Positions 32,463-41,992 are shown, counted from the stretch's first letter. The stretch is 64,000 nucleotides of DNA from Tistlia consotensis USBA 355 (GCF_900177295.1 NZ_FWZX01000009.1:62001-126000); one strand, 5' to 3'. Made by a program: numbers and translations. Notes: generated by a model from the sequence alone, not told the origin.

Positions 32463-32663
32463 ATGATCACGCTGAAGATCGAGGGCATGACCTGCGGCCA
32501 CTGCACGGCGGCGGTCGAGAAGGCGCTGGCGAAGGTGCCCGGCGTCAGCAGGGTGCAGGAAGTCAGCCTCGATCGCGGCGAGGCGAGGGTCGAGGGCGAA
32601 GCCTCGACCGACGCGCTGATCGCAGCGGTCGAGAACGAGGGCTACGAGGCCCGCGCAGCGTGA
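32463..32663 (+). CDS. copZ: copper chaperone CopZ-like HMA protein
   Basis: 66 residues from an ATG at 32463 with GGAGAAG upstream. It is one HMA domain: ITLKIEGMTCGHCTAAVEKA with the metal-binding GMTCGHC, and [14 protein letters not shown]-type ending. It carries Cu(I) in the cytoplasm and hands it to CopA (two genes downstream) and possibly to CsoR. It is the first gene behind the CsoR-type operator. Confidence 0.88.
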   Translation: MITLKIEGMTCGHCTAAVEKALAKVPGVSRVQEVSLDRGEARVEGEASTDALIAAVENEGYEARAA

Positions 32664-32956
32664 CCGAGGCGGTCGCCGGCCACTGTCTGCATCTCGACCC
32701 CGGTACGCGGGAGAATGCGCGGCGTCGGTTGATGTCGGTGCGCGGTCATGTCGAAGGCATCCTGCGGATGCTCGACAACGAGAGCGTCTACTGCGTCGAC
32801 GTACTGAAGCAGATCAAGGCGGTGGACGGGGCGCTCGACAAGGTCGGCGACCTGGTGCTGCGCAGCCATCTGCGCGACCACGTCACGACCGCCCACGAGC
32901 GCGGCGACACGGACGAGATCGTCGAGGAACTGATGGAGGTCCTGAAGTACCGGTGA
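32660..32956 (+). CDS. csoR: CsoR/RcnR-family metal-sensing repressor
   Basis: 98 residues from a GTG at 32660 that overlaps the copZ stop. The family fold is clear ([40 protein letters not shown]). Candidate metal ligands are Cys45, His70 and His74. Classic copper CsoR has Cys-His-Cys, so the third ligand here is His, as reported for Thermus thermophilus CsoR. It should repress the operon by binding 32411-32437 and let go when copper (perhaps other metals too) binds. Confidence 0.88.
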   Translation: MTEAVAGHCLHLDPGTRENARRRLMSVRGHVEGILRMLDNESVYCVDVLKQIKAVDGALDKVGDLVLRSHLRDHVTTAHERGDTDEIVEELMEVLKYR

Positions 32957-32981
32957 GCGTGCCGGACGGAGGGAACACGCG

Positions 32982-35498
32982 ATGAGCCAGGAGCTGACAC
33001 TTCCGATTGAGGGCATGACCTGCGCCTCCTGCGTGCGCCGGGCCGAGCGCGCGCTCGGCGGCGTCGCGGGCGTTGAGAGCGCCTCGGTGAACCTCGCGAC
33101 CGCGCGGGCACGGGTCGCGGTCGACCTGTCTGCCCTGGATCCCGCCGCGCTGCTGGGGGCGGTGCGCGAGGCCGGCTACGAGGCCCGTCCGGAAGAGCTG
33201 CGTCTCGCCGTCGACGGCATGACCTGCGCCTCCTGCGTGCGTCGGGTCGAGCGGGCCCTGGCCGGCGTGCCGGGCGTCGTCGAGGCGAGCGTCAACCTGG
33301 CGACCGCCGAGGCGCGGGTCGCCTACCTGCCGGGCCTAGCGGAGCCGGCCACGCTGGCCGCGGCAGTCGCCGAGGCCGGCTATCAGGCGCGGCCGGTCGA
33401 CGCCGACGGCGCTGCGGAGGACCGGGAGCGGGCCGGGCGCGAGGCCGAGGTCGCCGGCCTCAAGCGCAGCCTCGTCTTCGCTGCCGTCTTCACGCTGCCG
33501 CTGGTCGTGGTCGCCATGGGCCGGCACGTGCCCGGCCTCGACGGCCTCTACGGACTGCTGCCCGAACGCGCCTGGCTGCTGGTCGAGTTGCAGCTCGCGA
33601 CCTCGGTGCAGTTCGTCGCCGGCTGGCGCTTCTACCGCCAGGGCTGGGCCGAGCTGCGGCACCTCAATCCCGGCATGAGCAGCCTGGTCATGCTCGGCAG
33701 CAGCGCCGCCTACTTCTATTCCCTGGTCGCCTTCGCGGCGCCGGCGATCTTCCCGGCGGGCACGGCGCACAGCTATTTCGAGGCGGCGGCCGTGGTGATC
33801 ACGCTGATCCTGCTCGGCCGGCTGCTCGAGGCCGTCGCCAAGGGCCGCACCTCGGAGGCGATCAAGAAGCTGCTGCGCCTGCAGGCGAAGAGCGCGCGGG
33901 TGCGCCGCGACGGCGCGGAGATCGAGGTACCGGTCGCTGAGGTCGTGCCCGGCGACCTCGTGATCGTGCGCCCCGGCGAGCGCCTGCCGGTCGACGGTCT
34001 GGTCGTGGAGGGCGGCAGCTTCGTCGACGAGTCGATGATCACCGGCGAGCCGGTGCCGGTCGAGAAGCGCGCCGAGGCCGAGGTCGTCGGCGGCACGGTC
34101 AACAAGACCGGCAGCTTCACCTATCGGGCGACGCGCGTCGGCGCCGACACGGTCCTGAGCCGCATCGTCCGCCTGGTCGAGGAGGCCCAGGGCTCGAAGC
34201 CGCCGAGCCAGGCGCTGGCCGACCGCATTGCCGCGGTCTTCGTGCCGGTGGTGATCGCCCTGGCGCTGCTCGCCTTCGCCTTCTGGCTCGTCTTCGGGCC
34301 GGCGCCGGCGCTGAGCTTCGCGTTCGTCGCCGCAGTCTCGGTGCTGCTGATCGCCTGTCCCTGCGCCATGGGCCTGGCGACGCCGACGGCGGTGATGGTC
34401 GGCACCGGCAAGGGCGCGGAGATGGGCGTGCTGTTCCGCAAGGGTGCGGCACTCGAGGAGCTGGCCCGCGTCGGCACGGTCGTGCTCGACAAGACCGGCA
34501 CCCTGACCCTCGGACGTCCCGAGCTGACCGACGTCGAGCCGCTGCACCCGAGTCTCGCGGTCGACGACATCCTGCGCCTGGTCGCCGCCGCCGAGGCCAA
34601 GAGCGAGCACCCGATCGCCGACGCCGTGGTGCGCGGCGCCCGCGAGCGCGACTTGGCACCGGCCGAGGTCGCGCGCTTCGAGGCCGAGCCGGGCTACGGC
34701 ATCGAGGCCGAGGTCGAGGGCCACCGGGTGCAGGTCGGTGCCGATCGCTACCTGCGCCGCCTCGGCATCGCGTTCGGGGCCGCCGAGGCGCGGGCCGCCG
34801 CCTTCGCCGAAGCCGCGAAGACGCCGCTCTATGCTGCGGTCGACGGAGAGCTCGCGGCCTTGCTGGCGGTCGCCGACCCGCTCAAGGAGGGCAGCCGCGA
34901 GGCGGTTGCCGCCCTCCATGGGCTCGGGCTCGAGGTCGCCATGCTGACCGGCGACAACCGGGCGACAGCGCAGGCGATAGCTGGCCAGGTCGGCATCGAC
35001 CGGGTGCTCGCCGAGGTGCTGCCCGACGGGAAGGCCGACGAGGTGCGTCGCCTGCAGCGCGAGGGCGACAAGGTCGCCTTCGTCGGTGACGGTATCAACG
35101 ACGCACCGGCGCTCGCCCAGGCCGACGTCGGCATCGCCATCGGCACCGGCACCGACGTCGCCATCGAGGCCGGCGACGTCGTGCTGATGTCCGGCGACCT
35201 GCGCGGCATCGTCAACGCCGCGGCCCTGTCGCGGCGCACGCTGCGCACGATCCGGCTCAACTTCTTCTGGGCCTACGCCTACAACGTCGCGCTGATCCCG
35301 CTGGCCGCGGGTGCGCTCTATCCCCTGGCGGGCATCCTGCTGAGCCCGGTGCTGGCAGCGGCGGCGATGAGCACGTCCAGCGTCTTCGTCGTCACCAACT
35401 CCCTGCGCCTGCGCGGCTTCCGGCCGCCGCTCGACGGTGCCGAAAGCCGGGCTGTTCCCATGGCAAGTGGGCGCTTGGTCGAGCAGCCGGCGGAGTAG
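32982..35498 (+). CDS. copA: copper-exporting P1B-1 ATPase CopA with two HMA domains
   Basis: 838 residues. Two N-terminal HMA domains carry CASC at residues 14-17 and 82-85. The membrane site is Cys459-Pro-Cys461 ([10 protein letters not shown]). Asp503 in DKTGTLTLG is phosphorylated, and [12 protein letters not shown] closes the ATP site. TGEP is the actuator motif. It exports Cu(I) from the cytoplasm. It follows copZ and csoR with a 25-base gap and is followed by the Rieske gene. The class and order are typical of a copper-homeostasis operon. Confidence 0.95.
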   Translation: MSQELTLPIEGMTCASCVRRAERALGGVAGVESASVNLATARARVAVDLSALDPAALLGAVREAGYEARPEELRLAVDGMTCASCVRRVERALAGVPGVVEASVNLATAEARVAYLPGLAEPATLAAAVAEAGYQARPVDADGAAEDRERAGREAEVAGLKRSLVFAAVFTLPLVVVAMGRHVPGLDGLYGLLPERAWLLVELQLATSVQFVAGWRFYRQGWAELRHLNPGMSSLVMLGSSAAYFYSLVAFAAPAIFPAGTAHSYFEAAAVVITLILLGRLLEAVAKGRTSEAIKKLLRLQAKSARVRRDGAEIEVPVAEVVPGDLVIVRPGERLPVDGLVVEGGSFVDESMITGEPVPVEKRAEAEVVGGTVNKTGSFTYRATRVGADTVLSRIVRLVEEAQGSKPPSQALADRIAAVFVPVVIALALLAFAFWLVFGPAPALSFAFVAAVSVLLIACPCAMGLATPTAVMVGTGKGAEMGVLFRKGAALEELARVGTVVLDKTGTLTLGRPELTDVEPLHPSLAVDDILRLVAAAEAKSEHPIADAVVRGARERDLAPAEVARFEAEPGYGIEAEVEGHRVQVGADRYLRRLGIAFGAAEARAAAFAEAAKTPLYAAVDGELAALLAVADPLKEGSREAVAALHGLGLEVAMLTGDNRATAQAIAGQVGIDRVLAEVLPDGKADEVRRLQREGDKVAFVGDGINDAPALAQADVGIAIGTGTDVAIEAGDVVLMSGDLRGIVNAAALSRRTLRTIRLNFFWAYAYNVALIPLAAGALYPLAGILLSPVLAAAAMSTSSVFVVTNSLRLRGFRPPLDGAESRAVPMASGRLVEQPAE

Positions 35499-35548
35499 TC
35501 GCCGGCCGCGGACACCCGTCGGTCGGTGCGACTTCGAGGAGGATTGTC

Positions 35549-36118
35549 ATGTCCGACAAGGCAGCAAACGTGGGCGATATGCGGCAGGCCCAGCAACCCG
35601 GCGAGCACACGCGTCGCGACTTCCTGATCCTTGCGGCGGGCGCTCTCGGTGTCGTGGGCACCGGTGTTGTCCTCTGGCCGCTCATCGACAGCATGAACCC
35701 CGCGGCCGACGTCCGGGCCCTTTCCACTGTCGATGTCGATCTCGGGCCGATAGAGGTCGGCCAGCGCGTCCTGACTACCTGGCAAGGCAAGCCGATCTTC
35801 ATCGACCACCGGACCTCCGCCGAGATAGCGGAGGCCCGCGCCGACGACCACAGTCCGGCGCTGATCGACCCGGCGACCGACGCCGAAAGGGTCCAGCGCG
35901 AGGACTGGCTGGTCGTGATCGGCATCTGCACGCACCTCGGCTGCGTGCCGCTCGGCCAGCGGACCGGGGAGCCGCGCGGCCCCTATCACGGATACTTCTG
36001 CCCCTGCCACGGCTCGCTCTACGACACGCCTGACGCGCCGGTCGTGCCGACCTCCTTACGTCAGGACCGCGCCCGGCCTGACACGACCATCGCCATCGAG
36101 CGTCCCTCCAGTCCGTAG
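35549..36118 (+). CDS. petA: orphan Rieske iron-sulfur protein (PetA-like)
   Basis: 189 residues. A twin-arginine signal/anchor (TRRDFLILAAGALGVVGTGV) is followed by the soluble domain. The 2Fe-2S ligands are all present in Cys127-Thr-His-Leu-Gly-Cys132 and Cys151-Pro-Cys153-His154. The C-terminus after CPCHGSLYDT lacks the normal SGRIRKGPAP loop and is Arg/Pro-rich instead. No cytochrome b or c1 gene adjoins it. The last 58 bases overlap the end of glgX on the other strand. It may be an active single Rieske protein or a decaying copy. Confidence 0.8.
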   Translation: MSDKAANVGDMRQAQQPGEHTRRDFLILAAGALGVVGTGVVLWPLIDSMNPAADVRALSTVDVDLGPIEVGQRVLTTWQGKPIFIDHRTSAEIAEARADDHSPALIDPATDAERVQREDWLVVIGICTHLGCVPLGQRTGEPRGPYHGYFCPCHGSLYDTPDAPVVPTSLRQDRARPDTTIAIERPSSP

Positions 36119-38301
36119 CGGCTCTGCCGAGGTAGACAGGGTTCCTCCCCCGAAGCGCGGATGTCCTCGGGCGGCGCCTTCGCCGTGTCGAAGACGACTC
36201 TCCAGGGCTCGGGCGAAGGAGGCAGCACGAAGCCGACAGGCGCCTCGCCCGCATTGAACAGGATGCAGAGGAGGAGGGGCCGGTCGTCATTCGCCGACTC
36301 TCCGCTCCGGATCAGCATGCCGAGCGTGCCGTGTGGGGCCTGCCAGTCCGGCGGCTGGCCGTCGCAGTCGAACCATCGGACTTCATCCTCGGAATAGAAG
36401 GCGTCCGAGCGCAGGGTGGCGAACCGCCGGCGCACTCCTGCCATCGCTCGTGCGAAGCGGAAGATCTCCCCATTCCGCTCGACCAGCCGCCAGTCGTACC
36501 AGGAGACCGCGTTGTCCTGGCAGTAGGCGTTGCTGTTGCCGCCCTGGCTGCGACCGAATTCGTCGCCGCCGAGCAGCATCGGCACGCCCCGCGAGACGAA
36601 CAGCGTCGCGAGCAGGTTCTTGGCCTGCCGAAGGCGGATCCGCCTGACCTCCGGATCGCCCGTGTCGCCTTCCGCGCCATAGCCGGCGCTGAACTCCTCG
36701 GCCGGACCGTCCCTGTTCGCCTCGCCGTTCGCCTCGTTGCGCTTGTGGGCGTAGCTCGTCAGGTCCGCGAGGGTGAACCCGTCGTGGCAGGTCACGAAGT
36801 TGACGCTGCCGACCGGCTCCTTCCCCGCCTTCTGGTAGAGATCCGCGCTTCCGCAGACGCGCCACGCCAAGGCCCCTCGCAGGCCCGGGTCGCCGCGCCA
36901 GAAACGGCGGACATCGTCGCGGTAGCGGCTGTTCCATTCCGCCCAGCGCTGTGCGGGAAAGCTGCCCACCTGGAAAGCGCCGGCGGCATCCCAGGCCTCG
37001 GCGATCAGCTTCACGTCGCGCAGGATCGGATCTTCCGCGATGCGCTCCAGGAGGGGCGGATCGTGCAGCAACTCGCCGTGCTCGCCGCGGCCCAGGATCG
37101 AGGCGAGGTCGAAGCGGAAGCCGTCGACCTGCATCTCGGTTGCCCAGTAGCGCAGGCAGTCCACGACGTAGTCCCGCACCACGGGGTGGTTGCAGTTGAA
37201 GGTGTTGCCGCAGCCCGTCAGGTTCCGGTACCGCCCGGCTTCGTCGAGCATGTAGTAGATCGCGTTGTCGAAGCCACGGAAGCTGAGCGTCGGGCCGGCC
37301 TCGCCGCCTTCCCCGGTGTGGTTGAAGACGACGTCCATGATGACCTCGATGCCGGCGCGGTGGAGCTCGCGCACCATGGTCTTGAATTCCTCGACCTCGC
37401 AGCCGGCGTCTCGCGCGGTGCCATAGGCCGCCTTGGGCGCGAAGAAGGCGGTCGTGGCATAGCCCCAGTAGTTGCTCAAGCGGTGGCCGCTCGGCGACGT
37501 CCTCGGGTTGTCTCGTGCATCGAACTCCTGGACGGGCATCAGCTCGACCGCCGTGACGCCCAGTCGCCGGAAGTGCGGTATCTTGTCGATCACGGCCAGG
37601 AAAGTGCCGGGGTGGCGGGCGCCCGACGACGCGTGAATGGTCAGGCCTCTGACGTGAGTTTCGTAGACGATCGTCTCGGACCACGGGCGTTTGGGGCGTC
37701 CGACGCCCTGCCAGTCGAAGCGGCGGCTGACCAAAAGGGAGCGAGGCGGAGAGGCAGCCGGCGAAGCGGGAGAAGCTGCGCCGGGCGCCGGGTCGGTCTG
37801 CCGATCGATTGTCGCATCTCCCCGGAAATCCCAGTTTGCCGCCGCCGTGGTGGCCAGGGCGTAGGGATCGAGCAGCTCGACGTCGCGATCGAAGCGGTGG
37901 CCCTGCGTCGGCGCCCAGGGGCCGAAGACCCGGTAGGCATAGGCCTGACGCCAGCCGATGCCGTCCACCAGCGCGTGCCAGACGTCGCCCGTACGGTGCC
38001 GGGCGGGATCGAGGTCGATGACGCACCAGGGCTCGTGGCTGCCGGGATGGCGAAACAGCAGCAGCTGCATCGCCTCGGCATGACGGCTGAAGACGGCGAA
38101 GTTGAAGCCGTCGCAGCAGTCCCTCACGCCGAGAGGAAGCGGGCTGCCGGGATCGATGCGAAGATCCGAAGCCGGGGAGCCGCCATCGGGGCAGCAGAGC
38201 GGAAGAGCGGCCGGGGCAGCTTCGCCTCTCGCGTCCTCGCCGCCGCCGTTCGAGGAGCTGCCGGCGGCCCGGCCAGATCCTTGCTGCTGCCGTGATCGCA
38301 C
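36061..38301 (-). CDS. glgX: glycogen debranching enzyme GlgX (isoamylase-type)
   Basis: About 746 residues from a GTG at 38301, chosen because the DUF6745 gene ends at 38319. The start is uncertain. An N-terminal CBM48-like domain (GFNFAVFSRHAEAMQLLLFR) is followed by the GH13 barrel: VIMDVVFNHTGEG, VDGFRFDLAS (nucleophile Asp), LIAEAWDAAG (acid Glu) and FVTCHDGFTL. It cuts alpha-1,6 branches of glycogen and frees carbon reserves. It is third in a likely operon behind the FNR-type box at 40258. The last 58 bases overlap the Rieske gene tail to tail. Confidence 0.9.
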   Translation of the reverse strand: MRSRQQQGSGRAAGSSSNGGGEDARGEAAPAALPLCCPDGGSPASDLRIDPGSPLPLGVRDCCDGFNFAVFSRHAEAMQLLLFRHPGSHEPWCVIDLDPARHRTGDVWHALVDGIGWRQAYAYRVFGPWAPTQGHRFDRDVELLDPYALATTAAANWDFRGDATIDRQTDPAPGAASPASPAASPPRSLLVSRRFDWQGVGRPKRPWSETIVYETHVRGLTIHASSGARHPGTFLAVIDKIPHFRRLGVTAVELMPVQEFDARDNPRTSPSGHRLSNYWGYATTAFFAPKAAYGTARDAGCEVEEFKTMVRELHRAGIEVIMDVVFNHTGEGGEAGPTLSFRGFDNAIYYMLDEAGRYRNLTGCGNTFNCNHPVVRDYVVDCLRYWATEMQVDGFRFDLASILGRGEHGELLHDPPLLERIAEDPILRDVKLIAEAWDAAGAFQVGSFPAQRWAEWNSRYRDDVRRFWRGDPGLRGALAWRVCGSADLYQKAGKEPVGSVNFVTCHDGFTLADLTSYAHKRNEANGEANRDGPAEEFSAGYGAEGDTGDPEVRRIRLRQAKNLLATLFVSRGVPMLLGGDEFGRSQGGNSNAYCQDNAVSWYDWRLVERNGEIFRFARAMAGVRRRFATLRSDAFYSEDEVRWFDCDGQPPDWQAPHGTLGMLIRSGESANDDRPLLLCILFNAGEAPVGFVLPPSPEPWRVVFDTAKAPPEDIRASGEEPCLPRQSRYGLEGRSMAMVVSGRARS

Positions 38302-38318
38302 CGTCCGTCGGGCTCCCG

Positions 38319-39812
38319 TCAGGCCTCCATGGCGGGATCGTACTCGTCCGCCCTGAGACCGAAGGTCCAGGCAACGCCGTCGCGAGCCGTCGCCGTGGTC
38401 GGCGGCACGCGCAGCCAGTACTCCTGGAAGCTTCCGTCGGGTTCGGCTGTGCGATTGACGACGCGCACGGCGAGGATCGGCTCGTCGAAAGTCTGCGCCA
38501 AGCGGTAGAGCCTGCCGCAGGCGTCCCGCGAGACCTCCTTCGCGCCGGCGTCGAGCAGATAGCGGCCGATCCCGTAGCGCTCGATCAGGACCCAGCGGCG
38601 TTCGGTGCTCCACTCGTTGCGAATTCGCCAGAGCGTCAGTGGCCGTTTCGGGTCCACGAGCTCGGGCGGGATTGGCCGCCCGCGCCAGGCGAAGATGCGC
38701 GTGCCGTCCGCCCAGGCGAACGCCGGTCCGTCCTCGCCGTGCGGTCGCCCCTCTGCGTCGAGCCGCGCCATGGTCGGTGGGCAGACAGCCACGGCGATGG
38801 TCTCGAAGGGGTAGAGGCGATCGACCCTGAAGGCGAGCTCGGCAAAGGCCGCGGCGGCTCCGAGAGCACCCGCCTGTTCGGCGCCTGCGGCCCGAGGCGT
38901 GTCCGCCATGCCGTCCAGATGGACCGAAAGCCAGGCGAGCAGAGGCCAGATGCGGCTCCGCACGGGCTGGATGGTCCGATCCCACGGCGTTCCGGACAGG
39001 ACCTCCATGCGCCACTGCCGGAGCGGCGCGGCCTGGCGCTGGAATTCCAGAGGCGGCATCTCCTGCCACGCCGGAAGCTGCGCCGTCTGAAACAGGTGCA
39101 GGAGCGCTTCATGCGGTCGCGGGCCGGGCGTTGCCCGGCGGAATGGCGCCCATGCTGCCTCCCGGACGGCTTCGAGGCGGTCGCCGGCCGAGACCGCGTG
39201 GTGCAGGCTGCGCAGGGACGGAGGCAGCCCGGCGTAGACGCGACGGATACGCTGGTGGAACAGAAGGCCCGGCAGCGCGCCCAGAGAAGCAGACAGGACG
39301 AGGGCCCCGGCCCGGCCAACCGGGTCCGCCGGCAGTCCGCCGAGGCGTTGAAGGGCGAAGGCATGGATCGCGAGCACGGCGAAGACGAGACCGCCGAGCG
39401 CCACAGGCGGCCGGCCGGCGTGCCGTTCGGCTCCGCCTGGCATGCTCGGCAGAGCCGGGCTCGCCGCGAGCGCGAGGGCAACGCCGGCGACGCTGACGCT
39501 CACCACCGCAGAGGTCAGGGGCGACGCGCCGGCGAAGCCTCCGGCGTCGACGGCGAGAGCCAGCGCAATCCAGACGAGGACGCCGGCGACGACGAGTTCC
39601 AGCGTGATGCGCCAAAGGGCGCCCGGCGGATGCACGAGGAAGTCGATGATCCGGGCCGCCTCGCCCGGGCCCCGCGCCCAGAGCACCTGGGCGGGCGCGG
39701 ATAGTCCGGCTGCGGCGTAAGCTCCGCGGATCGCCGATTCGGCTGCCTGCCTGTCGAACGGCACACGCCAGCCGAGCCGATCCCGCCAGGCAGACGCACT
39801 GTGCCCGGGCAT
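38319..39812 (-). CDS. DUF6745 membrane-associated protein
   Basis: 497 residues. Residues about 70-200 hold three or four hydrophobic helices (LELVVAGVLVWIALALAV, VVSVSVAGVALALAASPAL, GLVFAVLAIHAFAL). The C-terminal half matches DUF6745: LYPFETIAVAVCPPTMARLD, GEDGPAFAWADGTRIFAWRG, WVLIERYGIGRYLLDAG, EYWLRVPPTTATARDGVAWT. DUF6745 has no known function and is usually soluble and paired with the small protein found next to it here (40175-39828). The membrane part is unusual. Confidence 0.8.
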   Translation of the reverse strand: MPGHSASAWRDRLGWRVPFDRQAAESAIRGAYAAAGLSAPAQVLWARGPGEAARIIDFLVHPPGALWRITLELVVAGVLVWIALALAVDAGGFAGASPLTSAVVSVSVAGVALALAASPALPSMPGGAERHAGRPPVALGGLVFAVLAIHAFALQRLGGLPADPVGRAGALVLSASLGALPGLLFHQRIRRVYAGLPPSLRSLHHAVSAGDRLEAVREAAWAPFRRATPGPRPHEALLHLFQTAQLPAWQEMPPLEFQRQAAPLRQWRMEVLSGTPWDRTIQPVRSRIWPLLAWLSVHLDGMADTPRAAGAEQAGALGAAAAFAELAFRVDRLYPFETIAVAVCPPTMARLDAEGRPHGEDGPAFAWADGTRIFAWRGRPIPPELVDPKRPLTLWRIRNEWSTERRWVLIERYGIGRYLLDAGAKEVSRDACGRLYRLAQTFDEPILAVRVVNRTAEPDGSFQEYWLRVPPTTATARDGVAWTFGLRADEYDPAMEA

Positions 39813-39827
39813 CGACCCGCTACCGAC

Positions 39828-40175
39828 TCAGTCCACCACCGACCGGGGCACCGATCGCGGCAGGTATTCTCGCTGCTGCACGACGCGATAGGTGCCGGGC
39901 AGCACGGGCAACGCCGCGTGCTCCTCGTGGGTCAGCGCCACCGGTGCATCGCCGTCGACGCGGACGAAGGCTTGGCCGCTGCCGTCATCGCGGAAGTAGC
40001 AGACCCGATCGCCGGCCATCGCGTGGGCATGGCCCGAGGTCTCGCCGCGTGCCAACACGATCCGGCCGTTCTCCGGCGGTTCCTGACGCACGCCCTGGGG
40101 CAGCTCGTCGCAGGGCAGCAGCAGAACATCACCCTGGCGGAGCGACCGGGAGACTGGGTGCCTGACTTGAAGCAT
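39828..40175 (-). CDS. conserved small protein paired with DUF6745
   Basis: 115 residues. RQGDVLLLPCDELPQGV, NGRIVLARGETSGHAHAMAG, LTHEEHAALPVLPGTYRVVQ and QREY form a conserved beta-rich fold that I recall as a regular neighbour of DUF6745. GHAHA and HEEH are candidate metal ligands. Function is unknown. It is first in the operon 40175-36061, 83 bases downstream of the FNR-type box at 40258-40271. Confidence 0.75.
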   Translation of the reverse strand: MLQVRHPVSRSLRQGDVLLLPCDELPQGVRQEPPENGRIVLARGETSGHAHAMAGDRVCYFRDDGSGQAFVRVDGDAPVALTHEEHAALPVLPGTYRVVQQREYLPRSVPRSVVD

Positions 40176-40257
40176 GGTTCAGCTCCTTCTAGATCGCTGG
40201 GGCCCGAAGACTCTGGGGACCGAAACTTGACGCTACGAGAGATCGTCACGCCGGACC

Positions 40258-40271
40258 TTGATTGAGATTAA
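40258..40271. promoter_or_regulatory. FNR/FixK-type box TTGAT-TGAG-ATTAA
   Basis: A 5-4-5 inverted repeat followed by GGA. A -41.5 site would start transcription near 40223 on the minus strand, ahead of the operon small protein - DUF6745 - glgX. Confidence 0.7.
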
Positions 40272-40356
40272 GGATCGGTGCCGGCGGGTCGGGACCTTGT
40301 GTCGCGCGGTCCAACTGGCCACCCGAGATCATGGCCTGTCTCGCGCCGAGGCGATG

Positions 40357-41265
40357 TCAGTGGGACATCAGCACCGGCGCGGTCATCTGCCTGAGAAGCT
40401 CGTGCGTGACGCCGCCGAGTACGATCTCGCGCAGCCGCGAGTGTCCGTAGGCGCCCATGACCAGCAGGTCGATTACGTGGTCGGAGAGCGCGGCGAGCAA
40501 CGCGTCCGCCTCCGAGATCGCCTGGGCCGGCACGTGCCGGACTTCGCCGTGTCCCGAGAACCCGAAGTCGCCCACCGTGCTCAGGGAAGCGCCGACCGCC
40601 TCCGTCTCGGCCTGAACCACCGTCCCCTCGGTCGAGACGGCGACGCCGTGCCTGGACAGGTGCGCGTAGATACCGGTGGCCGATGAGTGAGGTGCGCCCG
40701 GCCGGTCGATGCCGTAGAGCACCACCTTCTCTGCGCCGATCAGGAAGGGCAGGGCGTCGTGCACTGCACGCGCGCTCTCCCTGGAGCCGTTCCAGGCCAC
40801 CATGACGCGCCGGCCGATCTCCGTGAAGTTGCCGGCATAGGGCAGGACCAGCACGGGCCCACCGGCGCCGACCACGACCTCTGCCGCGAGATCTGGCTCG
40901 CTCGCGGGATCGTCGTGGTCCGCCTAGCCGATGACCGTCAGGTCGGCCTGGCGGGCCGCCACCACCAGGCACTCGGCTGGTCGTCCCTGCGGCGTGCGCC
41001 ACTCGCCGGTGAGGCCGGCCGCTTCGATGCGGCGGTCGAAGGCCGCGTTCGCCGCTTCGGCGGCGCCGGCCAGCCGGGCCTCCTGCTCGGCGACGAAGTC
41101 GGTGCCGATGGCCGCGCGGAGCGACCCGGGCAAGCGAACCTCGGGCAGCGGATAGATGCCGTTGAGCCGTGCACCGTGATGGCGTGCCAGGGCGACCGCC
41201 AGCTCCAGGCGGGCGGTCGAGCGGGCGTCGGCTCCCTGATGTACGACGATGTCCTTAAAGGCCAT
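40357..41265 (-). pseudogene. tandem universal stress protein, broken by an in-frame TAG
   Basis: From an ATG at 41265 (MAFKDIVVHQGADARSTARL, GGGGAG upstream) the frame encodes an N-terminal Usp domain up to LTVIG, then TAG at 40926-40924. It continues in the same frame with ADHDDPASEPDLAAEVVVGA and a full second Usp domain (RRVMVAWNGSRESARAVHDA; GAYGHSRLREIVLGGVTHEL). Together it would be a normal 302-residue tandem Usp protein. The stop replaces a position that I expect to be Gln (CAG to TAG). Either half might still be made. Confidence 0.8.
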
Positions 41266-41329
41266 GGCCCTTCTCCCCATCGATCCGATGTTGCCCGTTC
41301 GCGCCGGCGTCCAAGCGAATTGCGACGAC

Positions 41330-41839
41330 CTAGGAAACGGTTGCGTGGGACCTGAACGAACGGCGCACACGGGCGGCGTCGAACGCGCTGCGGAGGCGGT
41401 CCCTCGACGCTTCGACGCTGAAGGTCAGGAAGGTGCCTCCCGACTCGAAGTGCTCGATGAAGACGCGCCCGACGGCGTAGGTGAAGGCCATGGCGAAGCC
41501 CGGAAGGGTCATCATGCCGAGCACCGGCCCGACGAAGGGCACGGCCTTGATCATCTGGCCGGCGACGCTCTGCTTGAGCGCCCCGGCCCCGAGCGAGCTC
41601 AGCAGCGCGGCGAGGATGGTGCGCACGGCGTTTTCGGCGAAGGGCAGGTCCTACAACGCCGACAGGCGCGCCAGCATGCGAAGCTGGGCCGCTCCGACGA
41701 GGGCCAGGTCGACCGCCGCGAGCGGCAGCATGCCGGCAGCCATCGCCCACATGCTGTACTCGTGCACGACGCGCCTCGCCTCGACCTCCCGTTCCGAAGG
41801 CCAGCCCTCTCCGTCCGAATGATCCGCGGATTTCGACAT
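41330..41839 (-). pseudogene. DUF697 membrane protein, broken by an in-frame TAG
   Basis: From an ATG at 41839 (AAGGAG upstream) the frame reads VVHEYSMWAMAAGMLPLAAV, DLALVGAAQLRMLARLSAL, then TAG at 41653-41651, then DLPFAENAVRTILAALLSSL, AVPFVGPVLGMMTLPGFAMA and FTYAVGRVFIEHFESGGTFL. Without the stop this is a typical DUF697 protein with two membrane hairpins. The family has Tyr at the stop position. It is the first gene behind the FNR-type box at 41979 and the broken USP gene follows it. Confidence 0.8.
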
Positions 41840-41978
41840 TGGACAAGACTCCTTGCAGCGCCGCAGCCGCCGGTCCCTGCCCGCGCTCGCGACCCGGCCC
41901 CTCCGGTCCGCGTGCCGATCATCGACGATGCACACCGTTCCAGCTCGGCATTGGCGCACACCCGCGCTGGTGTCGTCA

Positions 41979-41992
41979 TTGATGGAGATTAA
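41979..41992. promoter_or_regulatory. FNR/FixK-type box TTGAT-GGAG-ATTAA
   Basis: It lies 140 bases upstream of the DUF697 gene (minus). A -41.5 site would start transcription near 41944. Expected targets are DUF697 and the tandem USP, both now interrupted by TAG. Confidence 0.65.

Noticed and set aside
33336-34919. 527-codon minus-strand frame
   Set aside because: Antisense to copA. It has no recognisable domain.
40357-41839. General amber readthrough or pyrrolysine at the two TAG codons
   Set aside because: Many healthy genes in the window end in TAG (1593, 13516, 29386, 31227, 35498, 36118), and neither gene belongs to a pyrrolysine family.
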